From: Cladophialophora immunda
Lineage: Eukaryota > Ascomycota > Eurotiomycetes > Chaetothyriales > Herpotrichiellaceae
DNA length: 64,000 nt
NCBI RefSeq assembly: GCF_000835495.1
Contig: NW_015622546.1
Span: 3,404,955-3,468,954 of the forward strand
Reading direction: 5' to 3'
The number at the start of each line of letters is the position of its first letter. Position 1 is the first letter of the stretch. The notes under the pieces were generated by a model. The model was not told the DNA's origin, ran no database searches, and saw nothing but the letters and a program-made list of their open reading frames with translations. The translations under genes were made by a program, and so were the position numbers. This document shows, one piece after another, positions 1 to 11,485 of this stretch.

Positions 1-1196
1 TACAGTGGATATCAAGCATTAGCAGCGGCACTGGCAAGCATGAAAGGGGAGGAAGAATAAGGAATGGAAGAGGGCGTGGCGTACCTGCAGAGTACCCGAA
101 AGATTTGACAAACGTCGGGAGGAAATTGCCCACGGATGCAATACCAAGTGCCACGCCGGCGTTGATGACGGCGAACATCCAGGATTTGGGGTCTTTCAGA
201 CACGTCCAGACTTGCCTCAGATCGACGCTTGCCCCGGTGGTGTTATAATCCTTGGATCTCTCAATCGCGAGTTTGAGCTCGGCCTCGCTCAGCAGCCACG
301 TTTTCAGTTTTTTCATACGGTCGGCAAAGTTGGGGATAACCAGAATGACAGTGATGCCAACCGCCACGGCTAGGACGCCTTCGATGATGAAGAGCCACCT
401 CCATGGGGAAAGTCCAGTGCTCTCCAGTGTTAGATGCTTCTGGATGCCGTAGGAGATGAGCCCCGAGAAGGCACCCGCAACAGTGGCAGCAGAGTAGAAG
501 ACGGCTGGTTCGGCACGTCAGATCCGCCAGAACAGCTCAATGTCGAGGGACTCACCACTTCGAGAAGCAAGTTCGTTTCTCTTGTACCAGAAAGACAGGT
601 ACAGGCCCAAGCCCTGAATGAACGCCTGCGCACACCCGATGAGGATTCTGAGCACCAGGACAGTGGCATAGTTATGGGCGCCGCCAATGCTGGCACAGAA
701 GGCACCAAAAGTCAGCACACCACCGCCGATCAACGCTGGTGCTGTCACCCAAGGCAATCTGAGACAGACGTTCCCCGGAAACATGCAAATGATGTAGCCG
801 ACAAAAAACATGGTCTGTTTTCTCGGGCATCGAGAAAGAATCGTTAGTCACTCTGCACTTCTGGGTCAAAAGGGGGAAAAGAGGGTAACCCACCAGGCAA
901 TTATAAAACTCATTCGGAGTGAGGGATAGATCCTCTTCCAAGCCCATTAGCCTAGCATTGCCGATGCAGTTGCGGTCGAGGTAAGCGACGAAATAGATGA
1001 GGGAAGCGAGCGGGATGAGGATCAAATCCAGCTTGAAGACGAGACGTTTCTCCTCTCGCTGCTGGAGTTGATTTTGTTGCTGGTGTCCAACGAAGGCATT
1101 GCTCTTGACATGTGTATAATCTGCGGCATCTTCTAGCATCTCAATGTTGCTACCAAGCCCATGCTTAGAAAGATCGGGAGTGGTTGAGTCTTGCAT
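1..1196 (-). CDS. MFS permease, Dal5/allantoate family (3' end beyond window)
   Basis: Major facilitator of the anion:cation symporter group (Dal5, Tna1), plasma-membrane permeases that import small carboxylates or amides with protons. Exon model on the minus strand: 1196-894, 814-556, 504-85, then a partial exon from about 30 to the window edge. The first methionine is at 1196; an in-frame TTG lies just upstream. Spliced frames give the family blocks in order: FVAYLDRNCIGNAR in TM1, FFVGYIICMFPGNV in TM2, the helix with VLRILIGCAQAF, SFWYKRNELASR, then AGAFSGLISYGI and WRWLFIIEG around TM5-6. The C-terminal half lies outside the window, so the substrate class cannot be refined. It is divergent from the Zn2Cys6 regulator at 1911, a common arrangement for a substrate-induced permease and its activator. 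The family is clear; the last acceptor near 31 is a guess. Confidence 0.88.
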
Positions 1197-1910
1197 ACTG
1201 GGCAACGCTGGGAGGGTGACTTATACTTGTCCGCAGAGAGACACAGTGAGACAAGTAGCTGTTAAATTCTAGAACCGTGGGAGAGGCAGGATGGAGAGAA
1301 GGAAAGGATGTCGTATGTGATCCAACGCCTACCTGAAAGGGGGGATTTTATAACTCTTCTGCGACCTGCCCAGGCTGGGGTCACTTGGCATGTCCGATAT
1401 CATGCGGTTTCCCGAGTCTGGAGGTTCCCCAGAATATAGCACCATTCATCCCGCCATGTACCTTTCCAATCGTGGGAAGAGAAGGGGGTTAGTTGGTAGA
1501 CGGGTGACGGAGATGTGCCAGTGCGGTTTGTTGAGAAGTTCTCTCAGAGCCAATGGACGTCCCCGACGCTGATCGGCCCGATTTGCGGCATTGTATCTGA
1601 TTGGCTCCACCCTCCTCTCAGCCTTGGCCAGCCGAGGAATCTCCACTCTCCGCACTGAAGTCCCCGGACACCGACGCTTCTTGCAGGTCTTCTCACTTCG
1701 ATTCTTCCTCCTCCCTATCATAGCCTTGGAGCTGTATTGGACTACCAGCTGCTCGCTGCTTTGTCCGCCAGTTGTCTTCATCGGAGCCAGTCCAGACTCT
1801 ACGGCCAAAGGCCTAGCAGAACTTTACCAGGACGAAACTCTCCCCACTTCGTCCCCATCTTCAACTGTCCTCGACACTACCGGACGAGAATTGAGTGATG
1901 TGAATCTAGG
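1197..1910. promoter_or_regulatory. Divergent promoter region, permease / Zn2Cys6 regulator
   Basis: This 714 bp stretch separates two divergent start codons, so it must hold both promoters. Reading frames here are short and resemble no family. I could not confidently place TATA boxes or CGG-triplet operators by eye. Confidence 0.5.
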
Positions 1911-4347
1911 ATGGAACCTCATCCGGGCAATTCCAGTTCAACCTTCGCAGCTAACAGTCGCCCGCTAGTGCCTCTGGCGTCACGTGGCAACATCGAGACA
2001 GCTCCATCTCAACGGTACTCGGCCCCTGGAAAGCGCAAGCGAGTTGCATGTAGAGAATGCCGCCAAGGAAAAGTGAGTGGCTGCGGCCTCGTCCTCGCAG
2101 GATCTCCGATCACAATCTCAAACTACAACATTGTATGTATAGAACTGACAGGTTCGCCAGTTACGATGCGAGAGCACCAGTCTTCAGCAAGTCTGCATAA
2201 GATGTCGAGATCTCGGCTTGTCATGTGTCTATGACAATGACTATAAGAGACACAATAAACGAGTGTGAGTGCAGTGCCACTCCTCGATGACACCTGCCAC
2301 GGATTTCCTGACGAGAACAGGAAGCTGCGAGAACTCGCAGAAGAAGTAGAACGACTCCGAGCAGCCCAGCCTCACGTCGCGAATATATCCCCGCCGGCCT
2401 TAGACGATTCCTACTCGCCGCTGGACCATGAGAAAACAGATTGCCCGGTTCCAGCCTCCTATAGAACTCGAAGTGGCCAGGTAGACTCGAACTCCTCACC
2501 ACTCTTGACGGACGCGCACTTTCGCGAACCACAAGCTCCTGCTCAAGTACAGCTGCTCCCAGCAGTCAACTCGCAGACACTCGGCAACGTGACTCTCACA
2601 TCTTCTCAGATAGACAGGCTGTTTCAGACGTAAGTACAGACCGTATGAACAACACAGCCGCTCATGGGTGAATACAGTTTCTTTTCCCAGTACCACCCAT
2701 TCATGCCCTTCGTCGAGACAGATGGCTCACCTGATGATTATTATACAAAATGTCCACTACTTTTCTGGACTATTATTGCCATTGCATCCAGAAGAGATGA
2801 GGAAGAACCTACTATGCTCACCAGTCTTTCGCAAGCTGTGCAAGACCTGCTGTGGCTGACAGTGCCCAAAGTTCCGCATTCTCGCCTTGAGCTGAAGGCC
2901 ATGATCTTACTCTGTCTCTGGCCATTCCCCACTTCTTCCATGAGCACCGATCCATCTTACATTCTGGCATCAGTTGCGAAGACCAGTGCAATGCACATTG
3001 GACTACACAAACCATATTTTGTCCAAGACTTCTCACGAGTCAAATTTCGATTTAGTCCCGAGGAGCTGAGGGACGCCCTGCTGGTGTGGTCAGCATGCTT
3101 CATTGCGGCGGAAAAGTACTGGTTATGTCTTTGTCCTGATATATCATATATCTAACAGTGTCTCTAGCATAACATCTTACATTGGACAGTTTCCTTTGTT
3201 TGTCACCGACGCTACACTCGATATGATCTGCACTTCCGACAACCACGGTAATCTCCCTCTGGAGATTTACCATATGGTTCTTATAACACGGTTTTGCAAT
3301 CGCTTTCACAGAGTGATGGCGAGCCGAGAAAGACGGATGGCCAGTCTTGGAGAGAATGATAGCGGAGTCCTGCTGCCTCTATATGAGTCCGAACTGAAAG
3401 ACCTCCGGTGGGTGCTTGGACCAGACTTGTCCAGTGAGTTACAGCTCCAGCCCGGACGCACTCTCATTCAGGAGCCTAATCTAGACACAGAAACGAACGA
3501 AATCGTGTTTCTTTATGCTACACTTCAGCTCCGGAGCTACTATTTCCTAGAGCGTTCTCACCAAGCAGCACAGAAAGAATATATCCTCAAAGCATATCGT
3601 GCAGCGCTGAACATCATTTGGAAGTGCCAGGAGAGAGAAGCGCATTCTAGGCTATTGACCTGCGGTCCAAAAATTTTCACCCATGCACTATCTGTTGCTT
3701 GTAATTTTGCCTTGAAAGTCCTTCGCAGTGGCTTCTATCCGCAGTTCGTTGACGTGGACGAGGGACGCAAAGCATTCAATCTCGGTATAAGCCAGGTCAG
3801 GAAGTGCTCCATTGAAGACAACGATCTACCAGGAAGATATTCAAAGATCCTTGCACAACTTTGGGGGGCCACGGCGGAACCCAATACCCTGCAACCAGAG
3901 CTCAGGGTGAGAAGTCGCCTGGGAGCTAGCCTGCTCCATGATACCCTCTGGAAATGGAGAGAAAATTTTGGAGGACAGCCTTGTGCTAGAACCGCCACAG
4001 CCACTCAGTGCGAGAATGGGAACACTTCATCGGATGCCTCGTTGGACATCAACACTCAAGCCATCTGCGCTCAAAGACCCGGGGAACCAAGCCTCAACCC
4101 GGACCCTTCCATTGCTCAGATCGATACAGGCCCTAAAGGACCAAACGCCCCGATGCTATCCCGTTCCACGTCAATGTGGCTCGAAGAAATTGGAGAGATG
4201 GACATGGGGTTAGTTGATGAGAATAATAATCAGTGGTTTTGGAACCAAAGCGGAATCTCGACTTTGATGGCTACAGACCTGGACGACATGGAACTGCATT
4301 CGGACTACATCTTCAACACCCAGCGCGAACAGGAGCCTCCTGAATGA
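1911..4347 (+). CDS. Zn2Cys6 (Gal4-type) transcription factor
   Basis: Fungal binuclear-zinc DNA-binding regulator of about 730 aa, nuclear. Exons: 1911-2072, 2161-2264, 2321-2629, 2678-3115, 3168-4347; this sums to 731 codons including stop. The zinc cluster is split by intron 1 and reads C-x2-C-x6-C-x8-C-x2-C-x6-C at residues 47-76 (CRECRQGK, then LRCE after the intron). A basic linker and a short heptad-like segment (KLRELAEEVERLRAAQ) follow, as expected for the dimerisation element. The middle region (YHPFMPFVE, then a long helical region including SAMHIGLHKPYF) matches the fungal-specific TF domain. The acceptor of intron 4 is ambiguous: 3158 and 3167 are both in frame and differ by three residues. 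Its neighbours are a divergent permease and a downstream FAD dehydrogenase, so it probably controls them; that is inference. Confidence 0.9.
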
Positions 4348-5269
4348 CGACATCCCCCTTTCTATGTACCAAGCTTGAATAGAGATGGATCTTCTTTGAG
4401 GAAGTTGGACCATCCTTTGTAGCCATTGCAAGCTCGGTATCCGAGCATAGACGAGAGGATGGATTATGCACAAGCCGCCCTCGTGGTTTCAGAATATAGT
4501 TTTTGCTGGTTCCGATGCTTTGCACCAAGGGCATTTGTCCCTGCTTGGTGATTCAATTCCAACCAGCAGGTTAGTGGAACCTTCTTCTTCCCGTCCTCCA
4601 TCGAATAGACACAGTGTTTGGGATTCAATACCAGACGAGCCCAGACTCTCTTAGTTCCTCTCGTCTGTGAGCAAAAGATCGTTTGCCACCGTCAATAAAT
4701 ACATCTACCAAGTGGCTACACATGGTAGTAGGATTCACCAATGCTATATAGTCCGGTAGCGGGCCGAGTAACGGCTCTGTATGCTGTGAAAAATCGGTTC
4801 AAACCCAGGCCGCATTGCGGCCGGAGCCTTCGCAAGCGCTCCGGATCTTTATACCACTGCTTCTCCACCTGGATACCCCGCTCACTGATACGCCTTCAAT
4901 AGAACAAGGGGAGCCAGGCCAGGAATGGTGACAATGTGGGAGTGAAGGCCCAGAGCCAGTCGGTTTATGCCTACAAGCAGGACACCAATTGTTGTGCTGT
5001 CTAGTGAAGTTGGTCCCTTCAGCAGTTGGTTCCACCTGGAGCTTGCATATGCATTTTGGCATTCCTCCGGAGGCAAAGCGGACCGAATAGACTGGTTGAG
5101 CCATATACAAGACTTGCAACGTAGGCAATACGCCAGGATTTTCATGAAAAGAGGCCAACGCTCTTCCCCAAGTCGAGCGACGTGATCAAGACCGTTCACA
5201 ATCCAGCAACGCAATATAACATTAAACCGTTTGCACAATCTTCTCAAGAGTACTGTAATTGATTTCATC
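4348..5269. other. Intergenic, no gene seen
   Basis: Between the regulator stop and the dehydrogenase start I see only short reading frames without family resemblance. It should contain the dehydrogenase promoter and 5' UTR. Confidence 0.6.
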
Positions 5270-6847
5270 ATGGGAAGCGCAGCGACACCCGCAAACATTC
5301 AAGGTTCTGCTCAGACCTTCGATGTCATCGTCGTGGGAGGCGGCAATGCCGCCCTTGCAGCGGCGATCTCAGCACACGACAACGGCGCTCGTGTGCTTGT
5401 TCTAGAAGCCGCCCCCAAGGAAGAACGTGCCGGCAACAGTCGCTTTGCAGGCACGGTCTTCCGGGCTCCGCACAAGGGGATGGAACATATCAAGACCTTG
5501 CTATGTGAAGAGGCCATGGACGACACGAAGCTCTGCACCATTGGCCCCTACACGGAAGAGATGTACTTCAGGGATCTTTCCAAGACTTCCCACGGCCGAT
5601 TGGACAAGGACATCGCGGACGTTCTGGTCAAGCAGGGCTGGGAGACGCTGGAGTGGATGAAGTCCAAGGGACACAAGTGGGAGTTGATGATTCGGAAGTA
5701 TCACAACGTGGATAACCTGGCTGCCCGAGGGGAGATTATCAACATCAACGCCGGCGCCGCGGTCATGGCTGTTGGTGGCGGCGTAGGGCTCACAGATGCG
5801 TGGTGGACCGCAGTTGAGAGCCTCGTGCCTGGAGGCAGAATGACTCTCTGGTACGACAGCCCGGCCCACGACCTCATCACGACCGGAGACACAGTGCACG
5901 GGGTCAAGGTCCGGCACCGCGAGGGATTCACGGACGTCTACGGCAAGGTCGTGCTCGCCAGCGGTGGCTTTTCATCCAACCCAGCCATGCGCCGCCAATA
6001 CCTCGGAGAAGGCTGGGACCTGGTTCTCGTGCGTGGAACCAAATACAACATGGGCACCATGCTCAACCGCGCCGTCGCCGCGGGTGCTCGTCCGGTTGGC
6101 CACTGGGGGGCCGCCCACGCATCCCCCCAAGACGCCGACGGGCCTCTGACGGGCGACATCAATGTCTCCGTGCACATGCCACGGTACGCGTATCCGTACG
6201 GCATCACCGTCAACATCAGGGGCGAGCGATTCTTCGACGAAGGGGAGGATGACTTTGGCAAGACGTACGCAAAGACAGGCAAAAAGATTGCGGATCAGCC
6301 TGAAGCCCGAGCGTTCCAGATCTTCGACCAGCAGACCGTCCACCTCCTGCCCAAGCGATACCAGACCGCGACGCCCATCTACGCCGACACCATCCAGGAG
6401 CTCGCGCAGAAGACAGGCGTCAATGCCGCGGGCCTGCTCAAGACGGTCGAGACCTTCAACGCCGCCTGCTCCGGCGAGGTTGCCAAGTTCAACCCTACAA
6501 AGCTGGACGGGCTGAGCACGGCTCTCGCGGCAAATCTTCCCTTTCCCAAGACCAATTGGGCCACGAGGATCGAGAAGGCCCCCTTCGTCGCCTACGCAGT
6601 GGCTTGTGGTATCACATTCACATATGGGGGCATCGCCACGGACACCGAGGCCCGTGTATTGAACAACGAGGGACGACCCATGCCTGGCTTGTGGGCCACG
6701 GGTGAAATTGCTGGTGGTCTCTTCTATCACAACTACCCGGGGGGGTCCGGATTGACCAAGGGCGCCGTCTTTGGCCGTATTGCTGGTCGCGAAGCTGCTG
6801 CCGCTGCTTTGGGGAAGTCCGAGGCGGTGAAGTCAAACGGGGCGTAG
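5270..6847 (+). CDS. FAD-dependent dehydrogenase, tricarballylate dehydrogenase (TcuA)-like
   Basis: FAD_binding_2 (fumarate reductase/succinate dehydrogenase flavoprotein) family, 525 aa, no introns. The start is the ATG at 5270; the frame runs 13 codons further to a TTG, but no upstream ATG exists. The N-terminal Rossmann motif is DVIVVGGGNAALAAA (about residues 18-32), followed by VLVLEAAP and GNSRFAG, which contacts FAD. The Asn after the triple glycine and the GNSR block are typical of TcuA-like enzymes. The substrate-domain motif NIRGERFFDEG is near residue 314, and the C-terminal FAD cap HNYPGGSGL..VFGR near 487. Bacterial TcuA oxidises tricarballylate to cis-aconitate. The same fold also covers fumarate reductases and ketosteroid dehydrogenases, so the substrate is inferred. 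No mitochondrial presequence or TM is seen. The lack of introns and bacterial-type relatives would fit horizontal acquisition, which needs a tree. Confidence 0.85.
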   Translation: MGSAATPANIQGSAQTFDVIVVGGGNAALAAAISAHDNGARVLVLEAAPKEERAGNSRFAGTVFRAPHKGMEHIKTLLCEEAMDDTKLCTIGPYTEEMYFRDLSKTSHGRLDKDIADVLVKQGWETLEWMKSKGHKWELMIRKYHNVDNLAARGEIININAGAAVMAVGGGVGLTDAWWTAVESLVPGGRMTLWYDSPAHDLITTGDTVHGVKVRHREGFTDVYGKVVLASGGFSSNPAMRRQYLGEGWDLVLVRGTKYNMGTMLNRAVAAGARPVGHWGAAHASPQDADGPLTGDINVSVHMPRYAYPYGITVNIRGERFFDEGEDDFGKTYAKTGKKIADQPEARAFQIFDQQTVHLLPKRYQTATPIYADTIQELAQKTGVNAAGLLKTVETFNAACSGEVAKFNPTKLDGLSTALAANLPFPKTNWATRIEKAPFVAYAVACGITFTYGGIATDTEARVLNNEGRPMPGLWATGEIAGGLFYHNYPGGSGLTKGAVFGRIAGREAAAAALGKSEAVKSNGA

Positions 6848-7461
6848 TATAACTATAGCCATGTCAGTCACCGATACAATATCCTGGCTTGATCTTGATG
6901 TCAATGAGAAAGTGGCGGTGAGCTTGGGAGATAGTTTGTGGGCTATTTTATTTCGCTACGTTAGCAAGTCGCGCAAATTCTCCTTCTTTTCCCTCCATTC
7001 AAATTTTCTTTCGTGCCTTCGATTGGTGTGGAGTCTGTTACCTCCATCATGTCAATTAGTATATGAAATGTATGCCTGGCACGAGAAGAAGGTCTTCCAC
7101 GAGATGCCGGTCACAACGATTACCCACTTGCTAGACCAAATTTGCCCATGGCGGAGTGAGGTTCTTCGAGGCTGAGCCGAGATTATGCCGAGCAGACTCA
7201 GCCTTGCAAGTGCCTTGTCGGAAAGCATAAAGCGGCAAGCCGGAATGTGGCTCCTTCAACTTTGCGCGGGGAATGATCATAGAGCGGCATGTGATCCTTA
7301 TGATCGGGCTGCGGCGCATGTCACCAGGCTCGATATGCTCCTTCAGAAGACCACGTCTTATCTCGAGCGGCGTTGTCAGTCGCCCCTATATTCCATCGAT
7401 CCTGTCCATACCCCCAGACAACCTGTGTCTATGGCGGAATAGTCATCACTGTCCAGGCTAG
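6848..7461. other. Intergenic, no gene seen
   Basis: This 614 bp holds the 3' flank of the dehydrogenase and the promoter of BTN1. Open frames (for example 6861-7175) have no recognisable protein content. Confidence 0.6.
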
Positions 7462-8900
7462 ATGGCACTGCCTCTCCCAGGCTCCCCGTCGTCGTCCAGG
7501 GCTATCTTTCTTGAAAGGCTCAAGCAGAGCTTCAGCGGCGCAGACCCTCGAGTCTGTGTCGCTTTCTGGCTCTTTGGTAAGTCTCCAGTGCCTGTTTGGC
7601 AGCAACACTTCCATTTCACGTACCTGATCCCTGCACAAAGTGCGAAGTATGAAATGGATTCGCATGCTGAGATTCACGATGCGCAGGCCTGATCAACAAT
7701 GTCCTCTATGTGATCATCCTCTCCGCTGCGCTTGACCTCGTCGGTCCCAACGTCCCCAAAGGAGTTGTCCTGCTCGCTGATGTGATCCCCTCGTTCGGGG
7801 TCAAATTGTGCGCTCCGTACTTCATCCATGTCGTCCCCTACTCTATCCGAATCCTAGTCTTCGTGGTGCTGTCCGTGGGTGGCATGCTGCTGATCGCCCT
7901 CACACCGGCTTACACAGATGGGGGAACAATCACTACCAAGCTGGCCGGGGTGATTCTGGCATCACTGAGCAGCGGCGGAGGAGAATTGAGTTTCCTGGGT
8001 CTCATCCATTACTATGGTCCTTTCGGCCTTGCAGCATGGGGGAGTGGCACTGGAGGTGCTGGATTAATAGGAGCTGGGGCATACGCACTTGCGACCACGA
8101 CGATGGGCCTGAGCGTCGGCACAACATTACTGGCTTCTGCCTGCCTGCCCGCCATCATGCTGGTCAGCTTCTTCCTTGTCCTCCCCTTGGAGCCCCTACG
8201 TTCACATTCCAAGAGACATCACGGCGGCAATGCACTACTTCAAGATGACGACAGTGTCGAGCAAGAGCAAAGAGAGGGACTTCTTGCTTCGCCAGATGCA
8301 GTGAAGCCCCCCTTTTCCTTGAAATCCAGGATGTCGACTTGGTCGTTGTTTAGATACAACTTGACCCGGGCTAAAGGGCTTTTCTTTCCTTACATGCTAC
8401 CACTACTTATGGTATACGTGGCCGAATATACCATCAACCAAGGCGTGGCGCCGACCCTGCTGTTCCCGCTTCAGAGAAGCCCCTTCAAGCACTTCCGAGC
8501 ATTCTACCCGACCTACAATGCGACATACCAAGCAGGGGTATTCATCTCTCGGTCGTCAACGCCGTTTCTCCGTATCCACAATTTATACTTGCCGTCCCTG
8601 CTGCAAGTGGTAAATTTGGTCGTCTTGACGCTACATGCGCTGTTCGACTTCATCCCCAATGTGTACATTGTCTTTGCCATCATTTTCTGGGAAGGCTTAC
8701 TGGGCGGCCTCGTCTACGTTAACACGTTTGCCGAGATCAGCGAAACGGTGCCTAAAGAGGACCGCGAATTTTCGCTATCAGCGACCACAGTGAGCGATTC
8801 GGGCGGAATTTGTATCGCCGGCTTTATCGGCATGGCGTTTGAAGTTTGGTTATGCAGTTGGCAGGTTCGGCATGGGAAAGACTATTGTACGAAGCTGTGA
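7462..8900 (+). CDS. BTN1: Battenin / CLN3 homologue
   Basis: Multi-pass vacuolar/lysosomal membrane protein of the CLN3 family, involved in vacuolar pH and amino-acid homeostasis. Exons 7462-7576 and 7687-8900 give 442 aa; yeast Btn1 is about 408. The splice restores the family signature [20 protein letters not shown], followed by [18 protein letters not shown]. Later family blocks are [42 protein letters not shown] and the C-terminal [16 protein letters not shown]. About ten hydrophobic segments are visible, split by a hydrophilic loop (about residues 200-220) rich in Gln, Glu and Asp. The end, [10 protein letters not shown], matches the conserved cysteine-containing tail of the family. The gene looks intact. 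Confidence 0.95.
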
Positions 8901-9996
8901 CGCAAGTCAGAAAGGGTGTTTTATGAGGAGGTTTTATTTTGTCCTTTATGGGTGGGCGAGTACCTTGTACGCTACTCGTCGGTGAGGCTGTCTCAACATG
9001 AATAAGGTACCGCAGGCTGTATGATAAGTGTACTGCAATCTCTAGGAGATGTAGACCAGACATGCAAATCACAAGAATCAGCCATCCTACTGGGTAAAGT
9101 CCCTCTTGAATGCTTTGGGATTCGGAAGTAAGAAAAGCGCCATATCTGCACACAATCGATAGCGCGGAGAGCCACTCAAGGCGCAATGGAGCAATGTTCC
9201 GTGCCGGAAACATGGTCGAACCGTACGTCGGTAGTCAGAAACCTAGATTCGGACAGGTGCAAGAGAAAGGAGCAAACAATGTGTAACGGCTAGCGAAGGG
9301 GGGGGAGTGGACAAGATATAGAGACGACGGAGGCGCAGGCACATCTCCCTGGGATGATGAGCATCTGCCATTTGTTCTATGGACGGAAGCAACCAGAAAC
9401 CACCCCGAGGTGTCACCATCACACTCCTCTCCACCCAGCACGCAGTTTCAACAGCATCGCCCACTACTGCTCCGGACTCCATGCGTTCTGCAAGGTTCAA
9501 CTAACTCGAGGTACGAGCTTGTCGGCATGCCGAGCCGCAGTAGTGGAAAACAGGAACAAAGCTTCTTCTCCAGCCTTGCCAAAGTTTTTTTCTCGAGCTT
9601 GATATTAGGATTTACTGCTCCTCCGTTCGTTGTCTCTTGCTGCCTGCCCTCGATCCTTTCTTACAGAGAGCGGTGAGGCTGAGGATTTAGACCCTATTTG
9701 AGCAGAACTCTACACGGTACGCAGCCCAGCATTGGCCGCGTTCACCGCCGATCGGTAGGACCCAATCGCTTGAACCAAGGCACCGACCAAAGGCACATGG
9801 ACAGAAGAAAAGCCATTGAATCGACAGTACATTGGGCAACGGAGAGGGCAGGTTGCAGGTTGCAGAAGCAAACAAAACCACCAAGCTTGGGATCTACAGC
9901 ACATTGCGAACCAGGGCGCCATCTTCAACGAATCAAGTCCGGGCGATCGCCGCCTACTGAGATCGGGGAGCCAGGCACCTTGACGCGAGCAAAGAG

Positions 9997-10791
9997 ATGG
10001 ATTCCAACCGCGGCCCACGAGACCGACTGTTGAGGACGGCACGCTACGGCCGACCGAGTTCTGAGAGCGGACGCAACCCTCCCTTCCACGACGAAAGAGA
10101 TCCGTCTCGGACACCAGACAATGGCGGACTTGATGACACGCGAGTATTGCAACCACAGCCTCAGCGTCAGCACCACGGACCATCGAGAGAAGGGTGGTTC
10201 GGGGGAAGGGGACTGCCAACAGAAAGCCGCCGATTCGAGGCTCAGGCTGATTATGAGGATGATGCCACAGGACCAGGTACGTGTGTGTGTTTTGTGTGTG
10301 AGTGAATACGCAAATGCTGTGCTTTGTGAGATTGTCAGCGAGCAAGGCCTCGAAGCCGTACCAATGAGAGCGGAGATATATTTACTCTGGGGGTTTGTCC
10401 AACCCAATGCGCGCCATTGCATGCACGTTCCCGCAAGTGCCCCTAGTTTTGTCAGCGTGCAGATGCTGGACATGTCATGCAACCGACAGAAACAGCCACG
10501 AGCAGCGCAGCGGCAGAAGCCTGGCCAGACGCAGAAGAGATAGCAGCAGCAGCAGCAGCATCAGCAAGGACCAGACAATCAGCACCGGCGCGTCATGTCC
10601 GGGGGTATAGACGCATCTTGATGATTATCGCCAGGTTGATGATCAGCTCTGCCTACCTACCTACGTACCTACCTACCTACACCGTCTTCCGACGCGAGGA
10701 TGTCGCCTTCGCCCGCGTACCGCATCGGCCACAGGGACCCTGGTCAGGGCCCAGAACCCTTGAGAAGAACGCGACGTCATGGGCGAGATAG
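9997..10791 (+). CDS. Possible small gene, low support
   Basis: A candidate two-exon frame: 9997-10276, donor GTACGT, acceptor near 10462, then 10463-10791 to a stop. Exon 1 is charged and Arg/Pro-rich (begins MDSNRGPRDRLLR). Exon 2 contains a short Ala run from a CAG-phase repeat, then reads through a CTAC microsatellite, which argues against it. I recognise no domain. It may equally be part of a long non-coding leader or chance. Confidence 0.2.
10541..10562. repeat. AGC trinucleotide microsatellite
   Basis: About six AGC units followed by an interrupted ATC AGC. If the weak candidate gene at 9997 were real, this would encode an alanine run. Confidence 0.8.
10651..10680. repeat. CTAC tetranucleotide microsatellite
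   Basis: Seven near-perfect CTAC units with one G interruption (CTACGTAC). A related CTACCTGAC tract occurs at about 11104-11120. Confidence 0.85.
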
Positions 10792-11098
10792 ACTTTGCGT
10801 GGCCTTCCTTGGGTTGGGCAGGCGTCCCTTTAGCTAACGAGGAGGCGCATCCACTCGCCGGCACGCCCCTTGAGCCCTTGGGACGCCAAACGATCATGGC
10901 CCTTCAAGGGCAGGCCACCTGCAGGCTGCAGCTGCGCCTTTTCTGATCTGGCACACGGGATCCCTGTTTTGGGTGGATGAACCGGCCTCTCGAACGGCAC
11001 CCTTGTTGGACTGGGTCTAGGGGCGGGCGAGGGGGGTGTGGATGACAACCCCCGTCAGTTGTCGCCTGGCTCCACCCGCTACTGACACTGACGAGCTG

Positions 11099-11233
11099 GG
11101 TACCTACCTGACCTACCTGACCTGCCGAGCTAGGTACCTGGGACCACCTGCTCCCCCAAAGGGCGGGTGCATGGGCCTGGGTACGGGCATGGAACCCCCC
11201 CCCCTAATGGGGTACCTTGGTACCTATACCTAA
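11099..11233. repeat. Cluster of GGTACC / CTACCTGAC motifs
   Basis: Four GGTACC palindromes lie here together with a run of CTACCTGAC units and a C10 tract near 11195. The last two palindromes are almost adjacent (near 11211 and 11219). The cluster lies about 600-700 bp upstream of the RXT3 start. Confidence 0.6.
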
Positions 11234-11263
11234 GCTAGCTCGCTCAGGGTCTGCTGGTTCCTT

Positions 11264-11310
11264 GCTTGCTGCTTGCTGCTGAGCTGCTGCTGGGCTGCTG
11301 CTGGGCTGCT
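11264..11310. repeat. GCTGCT / GGCTGCTGCT imperfect repeat
   Basis: Imperfect tandem units of GCTGCTGG and CTTGCTG in the upstream region of RXT3. Confidence 0.7.
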
Positions 11311-11428
11311 GCTTGCCCCGGAAAGCTCGTCGGGGGGCGGCGCGCTGTTCTCTGGGCGTTCCACCTTTGCACCCAGATCCACCCCAAACTCGCTGGCGAC
11401 ACCGCATCCACACCATCACATTTGCGCA

Positions 11429-11485
11429 TGATTCTTTCCATCTCCATCTCCATCCTCATCCTCATCCTCATCGTCCTCGTCCTCA
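11429..11485. repeat. Pyrimidine-rich CATCTC/CATCCT/CGTCCT hexamer repeat
   Basis: Runs of six-base pyrimidine-rich units in the probable 5' leader of RXT3. CT-rich leaders like this commonly sit at filamentous-fungal transcription starts. Confidence 0.7.

Noticed and set aside
5972..6730. 252-codon minus-strand frame opposite the FAD dehydrogenase
   Set aside because: Antisense shadow of a clearly conserved flavoprotein; no family resemblance.
9710..10345. Minus-strand frames of 185-211 codons upstream of RXT3
   Set aside because: Two overlapping frames on the same strand with no motif; composition looks random.
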